DNA of 12,189 nt from NCBI GenBank assembly GCA_024405645.1, contig JAKSOJ010000020.1:1-12189 (forward strand), read 5' to 3'. Positions 1 through 5,337 of this stretch are shown here, piece after piece. The DNA is from Phascolarctobacterium sp. GTDB taxonomy: Bacteria; Bacillota; Negativicutes; Acidaminococcales; Acidaminococcaceae. The notes beneath the pieces are model-generated. The model made no database searches and was not told where the DNA came from. It saw only the letters and a list, made by a program, of their open reading frames with translations. A program made the translations under genes and the position numbers. Numbering within the stretch: position 1 is the first letter of the stretch; every line of letters starts with the position of its first letter.

Positions 1-500
1 GCCTCGCCAAGAAAAAGCCTCTTTGGGTAGAGCTTGGACTACAGACAATTCATGAGCGTACAGCACAAAGTGTTAATCGTGGTTATCCTCTCGCAGTTTA
101 CGATGAGGCTATGGAAAAGCTTGCCAAAATTAATGTACATCGTATTACCCACATTATTCTCGGACTCCCAGGAGAAAGCAAAGCCGATATGCTTGCCACG
201 GTTAAATATGTGGGAGAAAGAACAGATGGTATCAAGCTTCAGCTTCTGCATGTATTGGAAAACACTGCTCTTGCCAAAGACTATCTCGCCGGCAAATTTC
301 AAGTATTAGAACAAGAAGAATACTACGAGCTTCTTGCTGATTGTGTAGAAGCTCTTCCTGAAAGCTGTGTCATTCATAGACTCACTGGTGATGGACCTAA
401 AAAGCACCTCATCGCACCTTTATGGAGCGGAAATAAGAAGCGTGTCCTTGCAGATATACAAAAAGTTTTTAAAGAGAGAGGTATAATAAATCTTATATAA
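1..500 (+). CDS. Radical SAM protein, YhcC/TIGR01212-like, C-terminal part (5' truncated)
   Basis: The reading frame is open from base 3 at the window edge to a TAA at 498-500, giving the last 165 residues; the start and the CxxxCxxC cluster motif lie outside. The visible part contains WVELGLQTIHERT, then HIILGLPGES and DGIKLQLLHVL, and ends with IHRLTGDGPKKHLIAPLWS and NKKRVLADI. From memory these match the C-terminal half of E. coli YhcC and the TIGR01212 radical SAM family. Family members are expected to bind a 4Fe-4S cluster and cleave S-adenosylmethionine; I know of no firmly established substrate for the family. The stop codon lies inside the first unit of the tandem repeat array that follows, so the last residues (NLI) are encoded by repeat sequence. 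Family assignment is fairly sure; substrate is unknown. Confidence 0.85.
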   Translation, partial: LAKKKPLWVELGLQTIHERTAQSVNRGYPLAVYDEAMEKLAKINVHRITHIILGLPGESKADMLATVKYVGERTDGIKLQLLHVLENTALAKDYLAGKFQVLEQEEYYELLADCVEALPESCVIHRLTGDGPKKHLIAPLWSGNKKRVLADIQKVFKERGIINLI

Positions 501-691
501 AAACGTGAAAGATTTGCGTTTAAATATCTTATACGAAAAACGCGAAAGATTTGCGCTTAAATATCTTATATAAAAACCGCGAAAGATTTGTGTTTAGACA
601 TCTTATATAAAAACGCGAAAGATTTGCGTTTATACATCTTATATAAAAAACGCGAAAGATTTGTGTTTATACATCTTATATAAAAAACGCG
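491..691. repeat. Tandem array of 36-37 bp hairpin-forming units
   Basis: Five full units begin with TCTTATA at 491, 527, 564, 601 and 637 (lengths 36, 37, 37, 36, 37). A truncated sixth unit covers 674-691. Each unit carries a core of the type AAACGCGAAAGATTTGCGTTT, whose ends AAACGC and GCGTTT are complementary, so every unit could fold as a short stem-loop in DNA or RNA. Several differences between units give G-U pairs in RNA: GTG for GCG in units 3 and 5, and CGT for CGC in unit 1. One change in unit 2 (GCGCTT) makes a mismatch, and unit 3 has an extra C. Unit 1 overlaps the stop codon of the upstream gene. There are no unique spacers, so this is not a CRISPR array. It fills most of the roughly 300-base gap between the radical SAM gene and the tRNA. 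Function is unknown. Confidence 0.9.
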
Positions 692-757
692 TAAAGCGTA
701 CGGACCCATGTCCTTTTACGATTTCAACGCAGTATAAACCAAATATCTCGCGTTTTA
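682..757. other. Nested inverted-repeat element at the end of the tandem array
   Basis: AAAACGCG at 684-691, the core of the truncated sixth repeat, is exactly complementary to CGCGTTTT at 749-756. Between them CGTAAA (690-695) can pair with TTTACG (715-720), and inside that GGAC (702-705) pairs with GTCC (710-713) around a four-base loop. The outer and middle stems share bases 690-691, so they partly compete. This could be a folded 3' untranslated region of the upstream gene or a small structured element. No open reading frame of note lies here, and I do not recognise an RNA family. Confidence 0.45.
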
Positions 758-796
758 AAAAGCAAAAAACCTGTGAGACAAATCTCTCACAGGTTT
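757..796 (-). terminator. Rho-independent terminator of tRNA-Pro, possibly bidirectional
   Basis: The stem AACCTGTGAGA (768-778) pairs with TCTCACAGGTT (785-795) around a six-base loop. Read on the minus strand, the hairpin lies about a dozen bases after the tRNA 3' end and is followed by TTTTTTGCTTTTT, a good U-tract. On the plus strand it is followed by TTTAAATTT, so it might also stop transcripts of the radical SAM gene, less efficiently. Confidence 0.85.
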
Positions 797-807
797 AAAT
801 TTCTATG

Positions 808-884
808 TGGTCGGGGCGGCGAGATTCGAACTCACGGCCTCTTGTACCCGAAACAAGCGCGCTACCAAACTGCGCCACGCCCCG
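808..884 (-). tRNA. tRNA-Pro (anticodon CGG)
   Basis: The 77-base gene folds as a standard cloverleaf on the minus strand. The acceptor stem pairs CGGGGCG with CGCCCCG, followed by discriminator A and an encoded CCA. The D stem is GCGC/GCGC. The anticodon stem is CTTGT/ACAAG with loop TTCGGGT, giving anticodon CGG at 848-850, which reads the proline codon CCG. The T arm has the GTTCGAATC-type loop with stem GTGAG/CTCGC, which includes one wobble pair. It stands alone between its own promoter and terminator rather than in a tRNA cluster. Confidence 0.96.
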
Positions 885-911
885 ACATTTGTTGCATTAG
901 CAACAGATAAG

Positions 912-940
912 ATTATACTTGAAAGTAGTCATCTTGTCAA
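912..940 (-). promoter_or_regulatory. Sigma-70-type promoter of tRNA-Pro
   Basis: The minus strand carries TTGACA (935-940) and TATAAT (912-917) separated by exactly 17 bases, a full match to both consensus hexamers. The expected start of transcription, near 905, is about 20 bases before the mature tRNA 5' end. A perfect consensus fits a highly expressed stable RNA. Confidence 0.9.
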
Positions 941-962
941 TATCTTTTTGAAAATAATTGTC

Positions 963-1298
963 TTAACCTTGGGTTACAACACGGATAGAAGTAACTTCAA
1001 AAGCCTCTGCAATAGCAGGCAGAATTTCACGTTCGATATTGGTACGATGCAATTCGCTTTCAGCTACAAGCATAATACGAGTATCAGCATAATTGATGTT
1101 ATGAACACGGCTAACGAGACGTTTAAAGGTTTCTTCACCAATGATTTCTTTCAATTTTTGCAAACGTTCAAAAACTGCAGGTTTTTCTTTTTTCATACGC
1201 ACTTCCAGGGGAGAGAAGGGTATGGTAACAACACGAGCATCACGAGCAAGAACGTAATTCTCTTCGCCTTCACCAGGCACAACTAAATCGGCACGCAT
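963..1298 (-). CDS. Stand-alone protein resembling DnaA N-terminal domain (domain I)
   Basis: This is a 111-residue protein with AGGAGG seven bases before its ATG. After a basic linker (MKKEK around residues 35-39), residues about 43-110 read like domain I of the replication initiator DnaA. There is an amphipathic helix (FERLQKLKEIIGEETFKRL), then a segment like the domain I strand region (RIMLVAESELHR), then NIEREILPAIAEAFEV and a final strand TSIRVVTQG. In DnaA this compact domain binds DnaB helicase, DiaA/HobA/SirA-type regulators and other DnaA copies. No AAA+ or DNA-binding domain follows here, and no replication genes adjoin. The first 40 residues are of unknown nature. A role as a modulator of initiation or helicase loading is inference; resemblance by eye is moderate and needs profile comparison. 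The gene is monocistronic with its own promoter. Confidence 0.6.
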   Translation of the reverse strand: MRADLVVPGEGEENYVLARDARVVTIPFSPLEVRMKKEKPAVFERLQKLKEIIGEETFKRLVSRVHNINYADTRIMLVAESELHRTNIEREILPAIAEAFEVTSIRVVTQG

Positions 1299-1346
1299 AG
1301 TATAATCCTCCTATATCAAGTAATATAAAACAATTTCAGTAATAAT

Positions 1347-1375
1347 ATTATAATTCAACAGAACTTTTCCGTCAA
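1347..1375 (-). promoter_or_regulatory. Promoter of the DnaA-domain-I-like gene
   Basis: On the minus strand TTGACG (1370-1375) and TATAAT (1347-1352) are separated by 17 bases. Transcription would start near 1340, about 40 bases before the ATG at 1298. It lies in the divergent gap between this gene and mscL. Confidence 0.8.
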
Positions 1376-1445
1376 CAAGCAGGATTTTTTCATTTTTGCT
1401 AGAATACAAATTAAGTAAATATTTAATTCTAGGAGGAATCGTTCC

Positions 1446-1874
1446 ATGTTTGAAGAATTTAAAAAATTCGCGATGCGCGGCAATGTTATAGATATGGCTG
1501 TTGGCGTTATCATCGGCGGTGCTTTTGGTAAAATCGTTGGTTCTTTAGTTAGTGATGTAATCATGCCTCCCATCGGTATGGCTATGGGCAAGGTTAACTT
1601 CACCGATCTTTTTGTTGCTCTTAACGGTAAAGAATATGCTACTCTCGAAGCTGCTAAAAAAGCAGGTGCTCCTGTTTTGGCATATGGCAATTTCATGCAA
1701 ACCGTTTTGGACTTCATCATCCTTGCATTTGTTGTATTCCTGATGATCCGTCAAATCAACAAGATGACTCCGGAACCGGAACCTGCTCCGGAACCCAGAG
1801 TATGCCCCTTCTGCAAATCTACAATTCCCGACGACGCAACTCGTTGCCCCCATTGCACCTCTCAACTTGATTAA
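1446..1874 (+). CDS. mscL: Large-conductance mechanosensitive channel MscL with C-terminal zinc ribbon
   Basis: The 142-residue product is an inner-membrane channel that opens under membrane tension and releases solutes during osmotic downshock. Residues 1-13 are the amphipathic N-terminal helix ([15 protein letters not shown]). TM1 spans about 14-43 with the glycine- and alanine-rich pore face [23 protein letters not shown] periplasmic loop follows, and TM2 spans about 82-105. The cytoplasmic helix bundle of classical MscL is replaced by a proline/glutamate linker (PEPEPAPEP) and a four-cysteine module: CPFC at 120-123 and CPHC at 134-137. This resembles a zinc ribbon, a tail I recall from some Firmicute MscL proteins. 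AGGAGG at 1431-1436 precedes the ATG by nine bases. The gene is monocistronic and ends at a strong terminator. Channel identity is certain; the ribbon's role is unknown. Confidence 0.95.
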   Translation: MFEEFKKFAMRGNVIDMAVGVIIGGAFGKIVGSLVSDVIMPPIGMAMGKVNFTDLFVALNGKEYATLEAAKKAGAPVLAYGNFMQTVLDFIILAFVVFLMIRQINKMTPEPEPAPEPRVCPFCKSTIPDDATRCPHCTSQLD

Positions 1875-1894
1875 TATCTAGTTATAAAAAATAT

Positions 1895-1930
1895 GACCTG
1901 TGAGTTTCTTACTCACAGGTCTTTATTTTT
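1895..1930 (+). terminator. Terminator of mscL, likely bidirectional
   Basis: GACCTGTGAGT (1895-1905) pairs perfectly with ACTCACAGGTC (1911-1921) around TTCTT and is followed by TTTATTTTTT. On the other strand the hairpin is followed by ATATTTTTTAT, so it can also end transcripts of the convergent gene that stops at 1959. The stem core is nearly the same as that of the tRNA-Pro terminator. Confidence 0.9.
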
Positions 1931-1958
1931 TGCATTTATAGCATTCACAAATTTAGAT

Positions 1959-3158
1959 TTATTGATTTGAAGGCTTTCGCAGTTCTGGAGCGGGCAAAAG
2001 ATCCTCCGCGTTTAGAAAAGTACCATCCGTAAAGTATAGACCTGTTACAATGAATTCGAAGGTACAATTATCTCCGTCCTTTTGCAAAATACCATTATCC
2101 CTAGAGAATATATAGCCTATATTGTCATACTTTTCCCACTCATGAATAATGGGATCGCCTAAGCGATAATTTGCCTTCTCATATTGCGAAGCCACATCTT
2201 CTATATAATGCAGTTCGCGTTGCGCAATTCTTCCTTTAGAGTTTCTGACAATGATGAGTCCTTCTATTTGGTTTATTTCTTTAGAGTTATCAAGAATACT
2301 GTAGCTAACCCTATAACGGAATTTATCCCAACCAAAATAGTTCTTACTTCTTATAAATTGCACGGAAGCATCTTTAGCAGCAACATATTTGCTCATCTCA
2401 AAATTAACTTCTGCATTTAACTCATCCAGCTTTTGCATGGCTAAAATATCTCTGAGCAAAACTGTTTCCAAGGCATTTGTAACAGAAACGGCTCGCCAAT
2501 ATTTACCGCCTTCCATAGGAATCATTCTAACATTAACGGTCAGGTCTGCATCTAGCTGCAAATCGCGAAAAACAACAGCAACTATTACCGCGCCGTCCTC
2601 TTTTTCGATAACATGGGCAGTTCTAAAACGCAAATATTTGAAGTTGATATGACGCTCAAAAAACTTATATTCTGGTTCGTCTGGAATTTTCCCTAATTCT
2701 AGAACGTCAAAAGCACTAATATCCAAAGTGATTTTCTTTTGTCCTATCTTACTATGGCCAGTTATAATCTTTCTATGGGTCTTATTCCTCTTATTGCTAT
2801 CATCCTGCTTTTTATGCTTGCCCTCTTCTATTTGCTTGCGAAGCTGAGCAGACAATTTTTTAACAGTATAATCCTTTAAACCAACTGCCAAACGACCGAC
2901 AGGAGTATCGGGGTCCAAGGTTTCTGCGCGAATTTGGTCATAAGCATCGCTATATACTGCTTCCAAATCGCAGTATTTATCAAACTGACGAAGGTCATGG
3001 TTTCTAAATGCGTCAAAAACCATATACGCCGAAAAATACGGTGTTCTCTTGAGTTTAAAATGATACACTCCGACTAAGCTAGCAATAATGCCAAAGAATA
3101 TTACAAAAGCTATGAGTATTTTCTTTTTATAGGAAGAACCTTTCTTTTTTTCTTCCAT
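1959..3158 (-). CDS. Membrane-anchored protein of unknown function (DUF2939-like), paralogue of the upstream gene
   Basis: This 399-residue protein has a lysine-rich N-terminus, one hydrophobic segment at about 13-33, and no further membrane segment. The bulk probably lies outside the cytoplasm. Residues about 39-77 (RTPYFSAY, FRNHDLRQFDKYCDLEAVYSDAYDQI) resemble the start of DUF2939 proteins, in which a short chain follows the membrane anchor; this is from memory and moderate. A very basic, low-complexity linker covers about 110-135, followed by ERHINFKYLRF near 168-178 and a C-terminal half rich in predicted strands with KGRIAQREL. The same motifs in the same order occur in the gene just upstream, so the two are tandem paralogues. 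It has a GAGGTGA ribosome site and lies 37 bases after its partner, probably co-transcribed. No catalytic motif was seen. Function is unknown. Confidence 0.75.
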   Translation of the reverse strand: MEEKKKGSSYKKKILIAFVIFFGIIASLVGVYHFKLKRTPYFSAYMVFDAFRNHDLRQFDKYCDLEAVYSDAYDQIRAETLDPDTPVGRLAVGLKDYTVKKLSAQLRKQIEEGKHKKQDDSNKRNKTHRKIITGHSKIGQKKITLDISAFDVLELGKIPDEPEYKFFERHINFKYLRFRTAHVIEKEDGAVIVAVVFRDLQLDADLTVNVRMIPMEGGKYWRAVSVTNALETVLLRDILAMQKLDELNAEVNFEMSKYVAAKDASVQFIRSKNYFGWDKFRYRVSYSILDNSKEINQIEGLIIVRNSKGRIAQRELHYIEDVASQYEKANYRLGDPIIHEWEKYDNIGYIFSRDNGILQKDGDNCTFEFIVTGLYFTDGTFLNAEDLLPAPELRKPSNQ

Positions 3159-3195
3159 AATAAGTCACCTCAAAATTTCAAAAATTGGACTCGCC

Positions 3196-4299
3196 TTATT
3201 TTTCCGGCACAGGTAAATCCTTCAAAGCCTCTAAAACCTTACCATCAGCGAGAACAAGTTTATTTAAAGCATATTGGCAAGTGTAGTTTTCTGCGCCCTT
3301 GGCAGCAATACCACGTTCACGACCCAAAATAGAGCCAAGCACATCTCTCTTAGTCCAGGTCTCTGTGAAAACTTTGTCAGAAGAATAACCAGCCTGAGCA
3401 TACTTAATAACCAAGCCAGTGATATTCAAATCTTCGCGTTGAGCAATTTGGCCTTGTTGATTCAGCATAATGAACTCGCCTTCAACCTCGGCGATTCTCT
3501 TGTTCTTATCTGGCAGGCAATAAGCAATTGTATAGGTAAATTTGCTGGTAGGAATGATTCCGCCACTCTTTTTAACTTCGGCTTTAGCATCCTTTACAAC
3601 GAAAAGTCTACCCATTTCGTCTCGAATTTGCTTATTAAAGCTAGCAAGCTTTTCCATTGCAGCTTTATCACGTTCAAGAGCAAGGTCAACGACGTTCATT
3701 ACTTGAGTAACCTTCCATTGACCATTGTCTTTAGGTTCCATTTTTAATTTAAGATAAAAGTCTTTATCTACTTGAATATCATGGAATTTGCCAGTTACGA
3801 TAGTGCTACCATCAGCTCTTTCAGTAGTAGTTACATCTTTGAAACGCATATATTTAAAATTCAAATGGCGTTCCATATATTTCTTTTGAGCTGCTTTAAC
3901 ATCATCGCTAATGTTTAAAATATCAAGAATATTGGTTTTCTTCTTTTCGGGCACAGTTTGATTTTGAGCATCAGCTACAGGATCTTGTTTTTTGCCAGCG
4001 ATAGCCTTGCGAGCTTGGTCGGACAATTTAGCAACAACGCTTCCCTTGATTCCACCAAATATTTGATCCAAGGTAGGATTCTTAGAAACTGTCTTCTCTG
4101 CAATTTGATCATAGGCATTGCCATAAACTGCTTCAATATCTACGTATTCTTCAAATTTAGCTACATTATGATTTTTAGCTCCGTCATAGGCTTGGTAAAT
4201 TGAATATGCAGGTGTTTTGGTAAAGATTAAGAAATAGTATCCTGCGCATGCAACCAAGCAAAAAACAACAGCTATTAAAAACATTAATTTTTTACTCAT
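3196..4299 (-). CDS. Membrane-anchored or lipoprotein-like protein of unknown function (DUF2939-like), first gene of pair
   Basis: This 367-residue product has a short basic N-terminus and a hydrophobic segment at about 4-26. LVAC at 15-18 fits a lipobox, but the following residues (AGYYFLIF) stay hydrophobic, so an uncleaved anchor is at least as likely. Residues about 28-67 (KTPAYSIY, GAKNHNVAKFEEYVDIEAVYGNAYDQI) match the DUF2939-like start of its neighbour. They are followed by a charged linker (about 103-122), MERHLNFKYMRF (142-153) and, in the C-terminal half, GQIAQREDL. The shared motif order shows that the two genes arose by duplication. A GGAG ribosome site precedes the ATG by six bases, and a possible promoter lies about 35 bases upstream. 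The protein probably faces the cell envelope. Function is unknown, and no enzymatic residues are apparent. Confidence 0.75.
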   Translation of the reverse strand: MSKKLMFLIAVVFCLVACAGYYFLIFTKTPAYSIYQAYDGAKNHNVAKFEEYVDIEAVYGNAYDQIAEKTVSKNPTLDQIFGGIKGSVVAKLSDQARKAIAGKKQDPVADAQNQTVPEKKKTNILDILNISDDVKAAQKKYMERHLNFKYMRFKDVTTTERADGSTIVTGKFHDIQVDKDFYLKLKMEPKDNGQWKVTQVMNVVDLALERDKAAMEKLASFNKQIRDEMGRLFVVKDAKAEVKKSGGIIPTSKFTYTIAYCLPDKNKRIAEVEGEFIMLNQQGQIAQREDLNITGLVIKYAQAGYSSDKVFTETWTKRDVLGSILGRERGIAAKGAENYTCQYALNKLVLADGKVLEALKDLPVPEK

Positions 4300-4333
4300 A
4301 ATATTCTCCTTGTAAGATAATCTTTCTTCCTAT

Positions 4334-4362
4334 AGTTTACCTTAAAGCAGGATATTTCGCAA
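4334..4362 (-). promoter_or_regulatory. Possible promoter of the paralogous membrane-protein pair
   Basis: TTGCGA (4357-4362) and TAAACT (4334-4339) on the minus strand are separated by 17 bases; each hexamer matches four of six consensus positions. The site sits between the ribose operon terminator and the ATG at 4299, where a promoter is expected. Confidence 0.4.
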
Positions 4363-4363
4363 T

Positions 4364-4402
4364 GAATAAAAAATCCCCGACTCGTTTTAGAATCAGGGAT
4401 TT
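4364..4402 (-). terminator. Terminator of the ribose operon
   Basis: On the minus strand AATCCC (from 4401) pairs with GGGATT (ending 4372). The inner part of the stem has two mismatches and a loop of about six bases. TTTTTATTC follows. It lies about 40 bases after the rbsK stop codon. Confidence 0.75.
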
Positions 4403-4440
4403 TAATGATTTTACTTAATCTTTTCAGAGCAAGTTAAATT

Positions 4441-5325
4441 TTATTTCAGAGCCTCTTCAACTTCTTTACGAAGAGGAATGGACGGAACTGCACCAGGACG
4501 AGTTACTGCGATGGAAGAAGCCTTCGCACTCATCTTGAGAACATCAGGAATAGCCATTCCTTCGGAAAGACCAGCTAAGAAATAACCAGTGAAGGTATCA
4601 CCAGCAGCAGTAGTATCCACTGCCTTAACCGGGAAAATCGGTTGATAGAATTCAGTATTGCCTTCAGCAAACATTGCTCCATCTTTACCAAGAGTAAGAA
4701 CAATCTTAGCCTTGGGGAACTTTTCTTTCATGCTAGCAATGATTTCCTTAGGATCAACCAAACCAGTGATTTGTCCACCTTCAATTTCATTCAGAAGGAA
4801 AATGCTAATCTTGGTCATATCTACTTCATTCAATTTTTCATTGAACGGAGACGGATTTAACGCGATTTGCATGCCCTTTTCATATGCTTTATCAACAATG
4901 TAACCAAGCATATTAACTTCGTTTTGCAGAAGCAGGATATCGCCAGTTTCAAAACCAGCTAAAACTTCATCAACATATTCAGCGGTTAATTTTTGGTTAG
5001 CACCACCATAGAGCAAAATGCAGTTTTGTGCATTCTTGTCAATTTGGATAATGGCATGGCCAGTGAATTCATCAATTTGACGAATGTAATCACCATTTAC
5101 GCCATGTTCCTTGCATGCGTCAAGGAAAACCAAACCATCGGGGCCAATCATACCAGCATGATAAATATTAGCACCAGCCTTTGCCAAAGCAACGGATTGG
5201 TTCATACCCTTGCCACCCAAGAAATTCTTGATTTCGTTAACTGCTTCGGTTTCGCCAGGAGCTACAATATGGTCCATCATGTAAACATGGTCAAGGTTCA
5301 TAGAACCGATACATAAAACTTTCAT
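4441..5325 (-). CDS. rbsK: Ribokinase
   Basis: This cytoplasmic PfkB-family kinase phosphorylates imported D-ribose at O5 with ATP, giving ribose 5-phosphate for the pentose phosphate pathway and nucleotide synthesis. The 294-residue protein has GSMNLD (7-12), the sugar-binding GGKGMNQ (37-43; usually GGKGANQ), NPSPF (157-161) and the PfkB signature DTTAAGDTF (237-245). D243 is the expected catalytic base, and A241 replaces a common glycine. A C-terminal AVTRPGAVPSIP segment is typical of ribokinase and supports ribose rather than another sugar. Length is close to E. coli RbsK (309). It is the last gene of the operon, 12 bases after rbsB with GAGGAG before its ATG, and is followed by a terminator. 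Confidence 0.93.
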   Translation of the reverse strand: MKVLCIGSMNLDHVYMMDHIVAPGETEAVNEIKNFLGGKGMNQSVALAKAGANIYHAGMIGPDGLVFLDACKEHGVNGDYIRQIDEFTGHAIIQIDKNAQNCILLYGGANQKLTAEYVDEVLAGFETGDILLLQNEVNMLGYIVDKAYEKGMQIALNPSPFNEKLNEVDMTKISIFLLNEIEGGQITGLVDPKEIIASMKEKFPKAKIVLTLGKDGAMFAEGNTEFYQPIFPVKAVDTTAAGDTFTGYFLAGLSEGMAIPDVLKMSAKASSIAVTRPGAVPSIPLRKEVEEALK

Positions 5326-5337
5326 ATTAGGCTCCTC

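Noticed and set aside
491..691. CRISPR array
   Set aside because: The units are directly tandem with no unique spacers, and no cas genes are nearby.
684..756. Integron attC site or insertion-sequence end
   Set aside because: The nested stems lack the conserved R-box core (GTTRRRY) arrangement, and no integrase or transposase is in the window.
891..904. Small inverted repeat GTTGC-ATTA-GCAAC in the tRNA leader
   Set aside because: A five-base stem in a short leader that is removed during tRNA processing; no evidence of a regulatory role.
807..1286. A 159-codon plus-strand open frame
   Set aside because: It runs through the tRNA-Pro gene and antisense to the DnaA-domain-like gene, with no family resemblance.
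1377..1405. Possible mscL promoter with TAGAAT at 1400-1405
   Set aside because: The -10 is plausible, but no acceptable -35 lies at 16-18 bases, so it is not supported as a feature.
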